From NCBI RefSeq assembly GCF_046036945.1, contig NZ_JBJQOQ010000008.1:62001-126000 (forward strand): DNA of 64,000 bases, in the 5' to 3' direction. Positions 51,256-58,871 of the stretch are shown in pieces. This DNA comes from Brevibacillus_C sp046036945 (GTDB lineage Bacteria; Bacillota; Bacilli; Brevibacillales; Brevibacillaceae). The notes beneath the pieces are model-generated. The model saw only the letters and a program-made list of their open reading frames with translations, had not been told where the DNA came from and made no database searches. The translations under genes were made by a program, and so were the position numbers. Every line of letters begins with the position of its first letter. Position 1 is the stretch's first letter.

Positions 51256-52777
51256 TCGTCGCCAAACGGGCGATTTCGTCTGCATCGCCGACGATGCGTC
51301 CGGTATCCTGACGGATCGTTTGAGCCGCCTGGTTCATTTGCTCAATCTGCCGGTTTACATCTTCGACCGCCTTCAGGATCTGCTGGAAAGCTTGTCCGGC
51401 GGCTCCTGCGCCCTCTCTGCCTACCTGAACGGCCCGGGTAGTCTCGCCCATCGAACTGACAGCGTCTTGAATCTCCGTATTGATCGAATAGACCAATTGG
51501 GAGATTTCCTCGGCAGATTGCCGGGACTGCTCTGCCAGCTTCCGCACTTCTGTTGCCACGACGGCAAAGCTTTTCCCTTGCTCGCCGGCACGAGCCGCTT
51601 CAATTGCTGCGTTCAGCGCCAGCAGATTTGTCTTCTCACTGATATCCTGGATAATGGAAATAATTCCTATAATCGCTTCTGACTGCTCGCCCAACAGGCG
51701 AACTGCTTCTTCTGTCGTCTGCACCTTGGTACTGATCTCGTCCATCTCACGGGCCAGTCGAGACAATGTTTGCTCACCCTCATGCGCGTATTGTGTCGCG
51801 ACGGCAGAATCTTGGTTGACCCGGTCGGCAAAGGAAGCAATCTGTTCAATATCCCGCCCCATTCTGTGCAAAGTGGCGGTCGTCGTCTGCACGGTTTCTT
51901 TTTGGCGCTCCGACCCCGCCGCAATCTCTGCCGCCGCGATGGAGATTTGCTCGGAGGCCCGGGCGCTCTCGCCGGCACTTGCGGTCAGTTCTTCCGAAGC
52001 ACCGGCTACTTGCTCCGACACATCCTGAACTTCTGCCATCATCTTGCGAAATACCGTCAGCATTTCGTTAAACATCCGCGACAGCTGCCCCAGCTCATCC
52101 CCCGACGTGACAGGCACCTGCTGTGTCAGGTCGCCCCTTTCCGCTTTTTGCATCGCCCCGACCAGATTTTTTATCGGCCGGATCAGGCGGCTGACGATCA
52201 CGGCCCCGGCGAGCAGCGCAACAGCGCCGGCGACGACGGTAATGCCGAGAATAATGGTTTTGCTTTTTTCAAACGGTTTGAACAAATCGTCCTGGTAGCT
52301 GCCGATGACCAGCATCCAGCCGTTCGGCAGCATTTCGAAGGCGGACAACTTCGTTTCGCCTTCCCAGTCGTATTCCACCCACCCTTGCTTGTCTGCAAAC
52401 ATTTTTTTGGCAAAGTCGTAACCGCTTAGATCTTTTCCTCTCGTATCGTCGGAAGGGTGGATGAATGCCACGCCGTTCCCGTCCATCAGATAAGCGTAAC
52501 CGGTCATGCCGTTTGGCTGGTAGTAGGCATCCCCCACCTCATAGACGATCTTGGTAATTTCTTTCAGTTCTTCCGGGCCGGGTGACTTCGTCTGGGTGTA
52601 GGGAGCCAGCTCCTTCGCTTTCAGTTTCGTTATGTACCTGAGATCTTCAATGGTTACGTTGTAAATCCCTTGCTTGGCGTTCTCATACTGAAAATAACCC
52701 GCCGTCAAAATGGGCACCAATGTGATGAAAACCAGCGTCAGCAGCATTTTGTAGCGGATGGAAGTTCTCTGCAACAT
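51116..52777 (-). CDS. Methyl-accepting chemotaxis protein
   Basis: A 553-residue transmembrane chemoreceptor. A membrane helix (about 10-30), an extracellular single-Cache domain (about 35-175, GYAYLMDGNGVAFIHPSDD), a second helix (about 180-200) and a HAMP domain (about 201-255, LIRPIKNLVGAMQKAERGDL) precede the signalling domain with the CheA/CheW-contact tip IISIIQDISEKTNLLALNAA (about 375-395). Its last 45 codons are duplicated at 43548-43690. The ligand is unknown; proximity to the frl island could be coincidental. Confidence 0.93.
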   Translation of the reverse strand: MLQRTSIRYKMLLTLVFITLVPILTAGYFQYENAKQGIYNVTIEDLRYITKLKAKELAPYTQTKSPGPEELKEITKIVYEVGDAYYQPNGMTGYAYLMDGNGVAFIHPSDDTRGKDLSGYDFAKKMFADKQGWVEYDWEGETKLSAFEMLPNGWMLVIGSYQDDLFKPFEKSKTIILGITVVAGAVALLAGAVIVSRLIRPIKNLVGAMQKAERGDLTQQVPVTSGDELGQLSRMFNEMLTVFRKMMAEVQDVSEQVAGASEELTASAGESARASEQISIAAAEIAAGSERQKETVQTTTATLHRMGRDIEQIASFADRVNQDSAVATQYAHEGEQTLSRLAREMDEISTKVQTTEEAVRLLGEQSEAIIGIISIIQDISEKTNLLALNAAIEAARAGEQGKSFAVVATEVRKLAEQSRQSAEEISQLVYSINTEIQDAVSSMGETTRAVQVGREGAGAAGQAFQQILKAVEDVNRQIEQMNQAAQTIRQDTGRIVGDADEIARLATIAADDIQEVAAASQQQTASTEEMNAASESLAQMANKLSEQVKRFTI

Positions 52778-52898
52778 TCTCTACTCCTCCAATAAGCAAC
52801 CGAAGTCTGATGGTAATTTGGTGCTATTTTACCATTGCTAGGGTGAGAACGAGCAGAAAAGTCATCCGGAAATATGGTAAAATTGTGTCTAATTACCC

Positions 52899-52932
52899 GA
52901 AAAAGGCAAGGCCATTCGACCTGGCTTGCCTC
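52899..52932 (-). terminator. Terminator of the helix-turn-helix regulator gene
   Basis: On the minus strand AGGCAAGCCAGG and GGCCTTGCCT pair and are followed by TTTTTC. It separates the regulator from the MCP gene, so the two are not one transcript. Confidence 0.8.
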
Positions 52933-52940
52933 TGCTTTGG

Positions 52941-53858
52941 TCATGCTTCATACAAGATATGTCCTGTCTGCGATACGTCGTAACCGCCAACCGCGGCCAA
53001 CTCGCCCTGGAAGGATGCGGACCGCAAAATATCGCTGACCAGCCTGATGACCTCGTCATTCTGAGGCGTTCTCAGCATGACGAGGTCGTACCGCTCTTTC
53101 ATCAGCGGGACGAATTCGACGCCGACGAGATATGCCGCCTTTTCGATCCCGATGCCCACATCTGCCTCGCCGGTGGCGACGGCGCCAGCCACCCCGAGAT
53201 GGTTGGCCTCTTCGTGCCCATAACCGGCGATGGCCTGCGATGAAATGCCGTGGAGCCGCAGCTGCTCCTCCAACAGGACCCGCGTCCCGGAGCCCTTTTC
53301 CCGGTTGACCATCTTGATTCCCGTCTTCTGCAGATCAGACCAGGTCCGGATTTGCTTGGGGTTGCCCGGCTGCACGTAAAAACCGGCCCGGCGCGACAAG
53401 AGGTTCATCACGACGTAGCGATGCCCGATCAGCAGTCTGCGGATGTACGGTATGTTGTACTCTCCGGTATCGCCGTCGAACAGGTGGGTGCTGACCACAT
53501 CGGCGTCCCCCTGATACATGGCAATCAGGCTGTTCAGGCTCCCGACGTAGGAGCGGAGCGGCCGATAGGATTTCGTCTGCCCTTCGATATGGTTGGCCAA
53601 CATGTCCAGGCTGACATCCTGTCCGCTGATGATGATTTGCCTGGAGGCAGTACTTTTCAGGGAGGGAGCGGGCATGTGGACGACTGGCGCCCCTTTTGCT
53701 CTGGACTTGTACGCTTCGAGATCGACAGCATCTACCCGCATCTGCCGTCCGACCCGGTAGGCGGGCAGTTCGCCCTTCTTGATCAGATCGTAAACTGTCA
53801 GTTTGGAGATGCGCAGGATTTTGGCGATCTCTTCGGTTGTATAGGAAATGTCGTTCAA
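52941..53858 (-). CDS. One-component regulator: excisionase-type HTH fused to a periplasmic-binding-like domain
   Basis: The 305-residue protein has an N-terminal MerR/excisionase-like DNA-binding domain (about 5-52, SYTTEEIAKILRISKLTVYD, AYRVGRQMRV) and a C-terminal domain (about 72-300) of the type-2 periplasmic-binding fold seen in molybdate/tungstate-related proteins (REKGSGTRVLLEEQL, HLGVAGAVATGEADVGIGIE). No signal peptide is present, so the binding domain senses a ligand in the cytoplasm. The modABC-like operon 2.6 kb downstream makes molybdate a good candidate ligand; this is inference. Confidence 0.8.
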   Translation of the reverse strand: MNDISYTTEEIAKILRISKLTVYDLIKKGELPAYRVGRQMRVDAVDLEAYKSRAKGAPVVHMPAPSLKSTASRQIIISGQDVSLDMLANHIEGQTKSYRPLRSYVGSLNSLIAMYQGDADVVSTHLFDGDTGEYNIPYIRRLLIGHRYVVMNLLSRRAGFYVQPGNPKQIRTWSDLQKTGIKMVNREKGSGTRVLLEEQLRLHGISSQAIAGYGHEEANHLGVAGAVATGEADVGIGIEKAAYLVGVEFVPLMKERYDLVMLRTPQNDEVIRLVSDILRSASFQGELAAVGGYDVSQTGHILYEA

Positions 53859-54025
53859 TTATGTCCACCTCGAATCATTACCGGTTCCGGCGAGTAGAGC
53901 GCAGCGTCCGGCTGTACTCTCTATTATATCGCGCGGGGCGCCCCGGGAGAGAGGCCTTTTTTCGATCTTCCCGTCACCCCGATTTCCTTCGCGGATGGTT
54001 GAACACCGTTGCCGTTTTCCATTCG

Positions 54026-54037
54026 TATAGTACTATA
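54026..54037. promoter_or_regulatory. 12-bp palindrome before the 101-residue gene
   Basis: TATAGTACTATA lies between the divergent regulator gene and the small gene at 54074. It may be an operator, or simply an AT-rich promoter region. Confidence 0.35.
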
Positions 54038-54073
54038 TATCACCGTAAAAATCTGTATGATGGAGGATCGGGC

Positions 54074-54379
54074 ATGGCGAGAAGAAAAAGGGACAACAAA
54101 GAACAAGCAGCTGTTGAGATGACGCCTGAATTTGGAAATTGGCTGAAAGACAAAGGGGTAAAAGCCCGGACGCTGCGAAAGAGTCCTGCCAAGCTGCAGG
54201 AGTATTATCAAGAATGGCAGAAGGAGAGCAGACCAAAGAAAAGGTCGCTGCTGTCATTTCCGAAATTGCCTAAAATTAATTTGAGCTCCGTAAGTGAACG
54301 CGTCAGTCAAATCCACGATATTTTAAGCACCATTTCAAGTTTGAAAGATGCCTTTAGAAATTCATCCAAATGGTCATAG
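54074..54379 (+). CDS. Hypothetical basic protein, 101 residues
   Basis: Not recognised. It is strongly basic, with clusters of Arg and Lys (MARRKRDNKEQ, RPKKRS), and has a predicted amphipathic C-terminal helix (SERVSQIHDILSTISSLKDA). There is no membrane segment. A TGGAGG ribosome site lies 9 bases before the ATG at 54074. Confidence 0.6.
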   Translation: MARRKRDNKEQAAVEMTPEFGNWLKDKGVKARTLRKSPAKLQEYYQEWQKESRPKKRSLLSFPKLPKINLSSVSERVSQIHDILSTISSLKDAFRNSSKWS

Positions 54380-54770
54380 GTTATGGAGCCAGGGACTATC
54401 GTTCTTGGCTTGTTTTTTCGTTCGACGAATGGTGAGACCGCAAATGGTTGACAAGGGTATTCATCGTATCGTGTCAGAGGGGCTTACCGTACGAATCGAT
54501 CAGAAAATTACGGATCAAGGCATTGCGATTTACTTCCAGGTTGTATGTTGAGGATTCATGTATTTTTGGTGAATTCCTGCATTTTTATGTGGAGAGCAAG
54601 AGGAAGTATCTACGGATTGCATAGGCAAGAAGTAGTAGATGGGCTGTTCCGCCCCCGATGTCTAAAAAGACATAGGTTGCTTACGAAGACAACTTCACAG
54701 ATACCCCGTACTTGGATATGGAGTAGATCGGGCAAACCCCTATCTACAAAAGGTACATGAAGTTGCTCAT
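54380..54770 (+). other. Non-coding stretch, probably a decayed IS200/IS605 element body
   Basis: No convincing gene is seen. Short open frames break repeatedly. The right half (about 54630-54770) leads directly into a hairpin that resembles the 3' end of TnpB-carrying elements, so this may be the remaining 3' part of such an element or its guide-RNA scaffold. No TnpB motif could be recognised in translation. Confidence 0.4.
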
Positions 54771-54823
54771 GGTAAGAAGCCCCGACTTCAACTCGCGTTA
54801 GCGAGTAAGTTGGGGAGGTTCAC
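54771..54823 (+). mobile_element. IS200/IS605-family right-end / omega-RNA-like hairpin
   Basis: The sequence GGTAAGAAGCCCC, a long perfect stem (CCCCGACTT..ACTCGC with GCGAGT..AAGTTGGGG, loop GTTA) and the trailing GGTTCAC match the layout of right ends of TnpB-only IS605 elements, in which the same segment forms the scaffold of the omega RNA and the following bases are the guide. No intact tnpA or tnpB is present. The identification is from structural resemblance. Confidence 0.5.
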
Positions 54824-54986
54824 AAGTCTGTATAATAGAGAAATCACATCAACTGAAACGGGAGGCTGTTATGGAGATAAGAGCACTTGGACCCGAGGAT
54901 GCGAATTTGTATCGGAGCATCAGATTGGAAGCCCTGCAGCATCACCCTGAAGCATTTGGTTCCAGTTATGAGGAGGAAAAGGAATT
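54824..54986 (+). repeat. Exact 163-bp duplication, copy 1 (assembly seam)
   Basis: Identical to 54988-55150 and separated from it by a single N at 54987. Overlapping contig ends joined by one unknown base are the simplest explanation. Confidence 0.9.
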
Positions 54987-54987
54987 N
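54871..54987 (+). pseudogene. Truncated duplicate of the acetyltransferase gene start
   Basis: Encodes the first 38 residues of the acetyltransferase (MEIRALGPEDANLYRSIRLE...) and is cut off at the N. It belongs to the duplicated seam and should not be counted as a second gene. Confidence 0.85.
54987..54987. other. Single unknown base (N)
   Basis: The only ambiguous base in the window, at the junction of the exact duplication. Confidence 0.99.
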
Positions 54988-55034
54988 AAGTCTGTATAAT
55001 AGAGAAATCACATCAACTGAAACGGGAGGCTGTT

Positions 55035-55532
55035 ATGGAGATAAGAGCACTTGGACCCGAGGATGCGAATTTGTATCGGAGCATCAGATTGGAAGCCCTG
55101 CAGCATCACCCTGAAGCATTTGGTTCCAGTTATGAGGAGGAAAAGGAATTTTCTGTTGAAAAGTTTGCAGGCAGGTTGCAGGAAGAGCATTCCTTTACTT
55201 TCGGTGCCTTTGAGAATGGACGGCTTTTTGGTGTCGTTACACTCGTCTTGGAACAGAAAAACAAAAGGAAGCATCGGGCCAATATTTTCGCCATGTACGT
55301 TTCTCCCGAAAAACGAAATCTTGGCATCGCCAAGACATTAATGATCGAAGCCATAAGGAAGGCCAAAAATACAACAGACGTCGAACAGCTTCATCTCTCA
55401 GTCGTTACAGACAATCAACCTGCTAAGAAGCTGTACCGTTCCTTGGGTTTTGAAACGTATGGAATCGAGAAGAGAGCGTTAAAAATCGATCAGAACTACT
55501 TCGATGAGGAGCTCATGGTGCTGTATGTTTAG
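55035..55532 (+). CDS. GNAT-family N-acetyltransferase
   Basis: A 165-residue acetyl-CoA-dependent acetyltransferase. The N-terminal half has MEIRALGPEDANLY, and the acetyl-CoA-binding motif A appears as IFAMYVSPEKRNLGIAKTLM (with R/Q-x-x-G-x-A) near residues 88-107; motif B follows (LHLSVVTDNQPAKKLYRSLGF). CGGGAGGCTGTT precedes the ATG. The substrate is not predictable. The gene is complete; only the upstream copy of its start is artefactual. Confidence 0.9.
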   Translation: MEIRALGPEDANLYRSIRLEALQHHPEAFGSSYEEEKEFSVEKFAGRLQEEHSFTFGAFENGRLFGVVTLVLEQKNKRKHRANIFAMYVSPEKRNLGIAKTLMIEAIRKAKNTTDVEQLHLSVVTDNQPAKKLYRSLGFETYGIEKRALKIDQNYFDEELMVLYV

Positions 55533-55550
55533 GTTTTTTCTTCCCCGCAT

Positions 55551-55583
55551 ACAAAAAGGGCTTCCCCATCTTGGAGAAGCCCT
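55551..55583 (-). terminator. Hairpin with a T-run on the minus strand
   Basis: GGGCTTCC and GGAGAAGCCC pair; on the minus strand the stem is followed by TTTTT. On the plus strand, just after the acetyltransferase stop, no T-run follows, so a now-lost minus-strand gene may have been its original owner. Confidence 0.55.
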
Positions 55584-55789
55584 CGTGAGACCGGTACAGC
55601 AGTACAGCAAGAAGCGCCTAAAGAATGGCTATCGGAGCTTGAAATCTTTCTTGTGCTCTCCATTATATGATTCACTACAGAATCGGAACGCAACTTGGAG
55701 AATTGGTTCCATATGAGTGTGATACCAGTCTGATTGTCCGGACAGACGGGAAAGAAAACGGACAGCAAGTAGAAAAATCCCACCTATGA

Positions 55790-55987
55790 TGTACCGGGTC
55801 AAGTGGCTTCAACTTGTTGAACTTCATTGAATCCGACCGTGTCGATCACCTTGGGAACGAAGTGTATACAGGTGTCGCGGTAAATGACAATCCCGAGGGA
55901 CTCATCGCGTTTCTCACAAGCGGGGCCAAGCTGTCGCAGCCGATCTATCTGAATGGACGTCAGCCGAATTGGCGAGGTGAAGGGTAG
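55790..55987 (+). pseudogene. Unrecognised C-terminal gene remnant
   Basis: An open frame of 65 codons follows an in-frame TGA and ends at a TAG. It reads like a folded protein end (NEVYTGVAVNDNPEGLIAFL, then SQPIYLNGRQPNWRGEG) but has no start codon with a ribosome site. The family is not recognised. Confidence 0.35.
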
Positions 55988-56096
55988 TTGGAAGGGGAAA
56001 ATCCTGATTGATCAAAGCAAAGCTACCGAGGCTACCAAAATAGCGCGGTAAACGCTCTTCGGGCGCATTATCTATGCCTCTCATTTCATTATAAAA

Positions 56097-56333
56097 CTAA
56101 TGCTGTTCTGCTGCTGGCAGATTGAGAATAATTTCCTTTAGAAATTTGTCATTATTGGTAAAATCCTCTGGATCATTAATCAAATGTTTCTTTTGTTGAG
56201 ACGATAGATGATAAATGTATGTAGCTACTGTTTCTTTTGTTTGATCAAGTGATACATTTTCGACAGATGTAGCTGTACTCTCTCCGTTTTCGGAAGCAGC
56301 GATTGTGAGTTGAGGAATATTCGGTATAGTCAA
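56097..56333 (-). CDS. Doubtful small protein, 78 residues
   Basis: The frame starts with TTG and has no visible ribosome site. The product is acidic and polar (KETVATYIYHLSSQQKKHLI..., ending LPAAEQH). It may be the remaining part of a longer gene. No family is recognised. Confidence 0.25.
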   Translation of the reverse strand: MTIPNIPQLTIAASENGESTATSVENVSLDQTKETVATYIYHLSSQQKKHLINDPEDFTNNDKFLKEIILNLPAAEQH

Positions 56334-56412
56334 CTATTTTTTTCCATTATTTCATAGATTGCAGGTGAGGGGAGATAGATAGTTGCTACAAAAGGTTTGA
56401 CATTGACCAATA

Positions 56413-56456
56413 TATGTTTAATTATAATTAGATATATCTAATTATAATTAAACATA
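56413..56456. promoter_or_regulatory. 44-bp perfect palindrome before the molybdate operon
   Basis: Each half is TATGTTTAATTATAATTAGA plus TA, and the other half is its exact reverse complement; the centre is between 56434 and 56435. It contains two inverted TATAAT-like elements and lies 28 bases before modA, next to a TTGACA at 56397. An operator for a large dimer or tetramer controlling the operon is the natural reading. Confidence 0.75.
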
Positions 56457-56483
56457 AGTGAGGAACATGGGAGGGATCTTTTC

Positions 56484-57341
56484 GTGCTAAAAAAATGGGC
56501 GATTCTACTAACTGCCTTGTTCATTCTGGCAGTTCCTGTCGGCTGTTCCAGCGGTGGGCAAGAGCCTGCGGGCGGGCAGCCAAATCAGCCGGCGGCAACC
56601 AGCGCCGGCACGGACCAAACGGATCAATCGAAAACAGAAACACCTGCCAAAGATGTGGAACTGATGGTCTCGGCTGCGGCCAGTTTGACGGATGCCCTGC
56701 AGGAGCTGAAGAGTGGATTTGAGAGCGAGCATCCCGGTGTTACGCTTACATATGTGTTCGGCAGCTCAGGCAAGCTGGGGCAGCAGATTGAAAACGGAGC
56801 GCCGGTTGACGTCTTTTTATCAGCCAGCGGGAAGGATATGGACAAGCTTCAGGAGAAGAATTTGATCAAACAGGATACTCGCGTCGATTTTGCCAAAAAC
56901 CAATTGGTGCTTGTGGCCAATCAGTCCAGTTCTCTACAGCTCGACTCTTTTGAGAGAATCACTCCGGACAAGGTCCAACACTTTGCGATTGGGGAACCGG
57001 AAAGCGTCCCGGCGGGCAGGTATACGAAAGAAGTGTTGGAACATCTGAAACTTTGGGATTCGCTGCAAAGCAAGCTGGTGTTTGCCAATGATGTGCGCCA
57101 GGTGCTGACTTACGTCGAGTCCGGCAACGCGGATCTGGGCGCTGTCTACGCGAGTGACGCGGCCATCGCCAAACAGGTAAAGGTACTGGCGACCGCCGAT
57201 CCCAGCTGGCATAAGCCGATTGTCTATCCGGGAGCCGTGGTCGCCAGTGCGGCCCATCCTGCCGAGGCGAAGGCGTTTTTGGACTATTTGCAGGGAGACA
57301 AGGGCAAAGAGACATTGGAAAAATATGGATTAACCCGATAA
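56484..57341 (+). CDS. modA: Molybdate ABC transporter substrate-binding lipoprotein
   Basis: Captures molybdate or tungstate. The 285-residue precursor has a lipobox (VPVGCSSGG, Cys near 21), a Gln/Thr/Pro-rich linker, and the ModA fold with family motifs VSAAASLTDALQEL, YVFGSSGKLGQQIENGAPVDVFLSA and the later NADLGAVYASDA. The start is GTG at 56484 after GGGAGGG. It is first in an operon with modB and an ATPase gene. Confidence 0.93.
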   Translation: MLKKWAILLTALFILAVPVGCSSGGQEPAGGQPNQPAATSAGTDQTDQSKTETPAKDVELMVSAAASLTDALQELKSGFESEHPGVTLTYVFGSSGKLGQQIENGAPVDVFLSASGKDMDKLQEKNLIKQDTRVDFAKNQLVLVANQSSSLQLDSFERITPDKVQHFAIGEPESVPAGRYTKEVLEHLKLWDSLQSKLVFANDVRQVLTYVESGNADLGAVYASDAAIAKQVKVLATADPSWHKPIVYPGAVVASAAHPAEAKAFLDYLQGDKGKETLEKYGLTR

Positions 57342-57368
57342 GGGTGCTGTTTGCAGGGGGTGGATACT

Positions 57369-58055
57369 ATGCCAGACGCAAATTGGACTCCGCTATTATT
57401 GTCCCTTAAGGTAGCCGGCATTTCCACCTCTGTCGTCTTTCTTGCGGGGGTGCTGATTGCCAGGCTGCTTTCGCGAAAGAACTTCTTCGGCAAAAGCTTT
57501 CTGGATTCGCTGCTGCTGCTTCCGCTGGTGCTGCCTCCGACTGTCGTCGGTTTTGGCCTCTTGATCACGTTCGGGAAAAACGGATTCATCGGCAAATGGC
57601 TGATGGAGTGGTTTGACGTCCAGGTTGTCTTTTCCCTTACCGGTGCTGTCATCGCCTCGATCGTCGTCTCCTTTCCGCTCATGTACCAAAGCGCGGTCGC
57701 GGCCTTCTGCGGAATCGACAGCAGGTTGGAAAACGCCGCCCGAACGATGGGATCCTCGGAGTGGAGGGTGTTCTGGACGGTCTCGTTCCCGTTGGCCTGG
57801 ACCGGCCTGCTCTCCGGACTCGTCCTTTCGTTCGCCCGCGCGCTGGGTGAGTTTGGGGCGACCTTGATGTTGGCCGGGTACATCCCGGGGAAGACGGACA
57901 CGCTTCCGGTAGCGATCTACTTTGCTGTCGAGGCGGGACAGATGGACAAAGCATGGTTTTGGGTCGTCATCATCGTCGCGCTTGGACTCAGCACCACGAT
58001 GTGGCTGAACTGGTGGAGCAAGCGAAACATCAATCGCTATGCGAATCAAAAATAG
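57369..58055 (+). CDS. modB: Molybdate ABC transporter permease
   Basis: A 228-residue permease with five membrane helices and the cytoplasmic coupling loop ENAARTMGSSEWRVFWTVSFP (core ENAARTMGS) near 122-142. The start ATG at 57369 has GGGGGTGG upstream; an earlier in-frame TTG at 57351 is not needed. The motif LPLVLPPTVVGFGLL is typical of ModB. It lies 27 bases after modA. Confidence 0.93.
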   Translation: MPDANWTPLLLSLKVAGISTSVVFLAGVLIARLLSRKNFFGKSFLDSLLLLPLVLPPTVVGFGLLITFGKNGFIGKWLMEWFDVQVVFSLTGAVIASIVVSFPLMYQSAVAAFCGIDSRLENAARTMGSSEWRVFWTVSFPLAWTGLLSGLVLSFARALGEFGATLMLAGYIPGKTDTLPVAIYFAVEAGQMDKAWFWVVIIVALGLSTTMWLNWWSKRNINRYANQK

Positions 58056-58069
58056 GCGGGGTGACGGGC

Positions 58070-58726
58070 ATGTTTTCCATTCATATGAAAAAACAACTGG
58101 CTCACTTTCCCCTCGAGATCTCCTTTGAGGCAGACCGTGAGATCGTCGTCTTGTTCGGGCCGTCCGGTTCCGGCAAGACGACTGTGTTGAATTGCATCGC
58201 GGGACTTAGCCACCCCGATGCCGGCAGCATCACGCTGAACGGCGTCTGTTTCTTTGATGGAAAGTCGCGGCCGGTGGCGCCGCGCCGGCGCAACATCGGC
58301 TATCTGTTTCAAGATTATGCCTTGTTTCCTCATATGACGGTGGAAAAAAACATTCGCTACGGGATGAAGGGCGGCTCCTCGGCCCATGTCGATCAATTGG
58401 TGGAAGTGCTGGGCATCGGGCATCTGCTTGGCAAATACCCCCAGCAGATATCCGGCGGGGAGAAGCAGCGGGTGGCGCTGGCTCGCGCCTTGGCGACGGA
58501 GCCGCAGATGCTGCTCTTGGATGAGCCGCTGTCGGCGCTCGACCGAAAGACGCGCCTGCAATGCCAGGAGGAATTGCTGCGGCTGCACCGGGATTGGAAC
58601 ATACCGTACGTGATCGTCACGCACGATCTGGAAGAGGCCAAGAAGCTGGGCGACGCCATCTACTTTATCGAACGCGGGCAGATCGTCGACACATTCATCA
58701 AAAGGCCGGTGAGCGCCAACATATGA
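58070..58726 (+). CDS. modC: ModC-like ABC transporter ATPase without C-terminal domain
   Basis: Energises the ModAB transporter. In 218 residues it has Walker A GPSGSGKTT (about 33), the Q-loop LFQDYALFPH, the signature ISGGEKQRVALARAL, Walker B LLLDEPLSALD and the switch His in IVTHD. Typical ModC proteins are about 350 residues with a C-terminal Mop/TOBE molybdate-binding domain; that domain is absent here. ATG 58070 is 14 bases after the modB stop with GGCGGGGTGACGG upstream. A terminator follows. Confidence 0.9.
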   Translation: MFSIHMKKQLAHFPLEISFEADREIVVLFGPSGSGKTTVLNCIAGLSHPDAGSITLNGVCFFDGKSRPVAPRRRNIGYLFQDYALFPHMTVEKNIRYGMKGGSSAHVDQLVEVLGIGHLLGKYPQQISGGEKQRVALARALATEPQMLLLDEPLSALDRKTRLQCQEELLRLHRDWNIPYVIVTHDLEEAKKLGDAIYFIERGQIVDTFIKRPVSANI

Positions 58727-58742
58727 GCTTAGGAATGGACGA

Positions 58743-58773
58743 GGTTAACCCTGAAGCGGGTTAGCCTTTTTTT
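58743..58773 (+). terminator. Terminator of the mod operon
   Basis: GGTTAACCC and GGGTTAGCC pair around TGAAGC and are followed by seven T residues. Confidence 0.9.
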
Positions 58774-58871
58774 ATGTACAAATGGCGAAAAACAGGCCTT
58801 TGCCGCAGGTTTTCTTCCGCTCATTTTCATAAGTTATTGTACATTTTGACTTCAGAAGAAGGGATGCTTCT

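Larger units (their letters stand above)
55584..56483. other. Gene-poor interval before the mod operon
   Basis: About 900 bases without a confident gene. They include a plus-strand open remnant (55790-55987), a doubtful minus-strand 78-codon frame (56097-56333), an AT-rich region with a TTGACA at 56397-56402 and the 44-bp palindrome at 56413-56456. Confidence 0.6.

Noticed and set aside
54824..55532. Tandem duplicate acetyltransferase genes
   Set aside because: The first copy ends at an N inside an exact duplication; an assembly join explains it better than a biological duplication.
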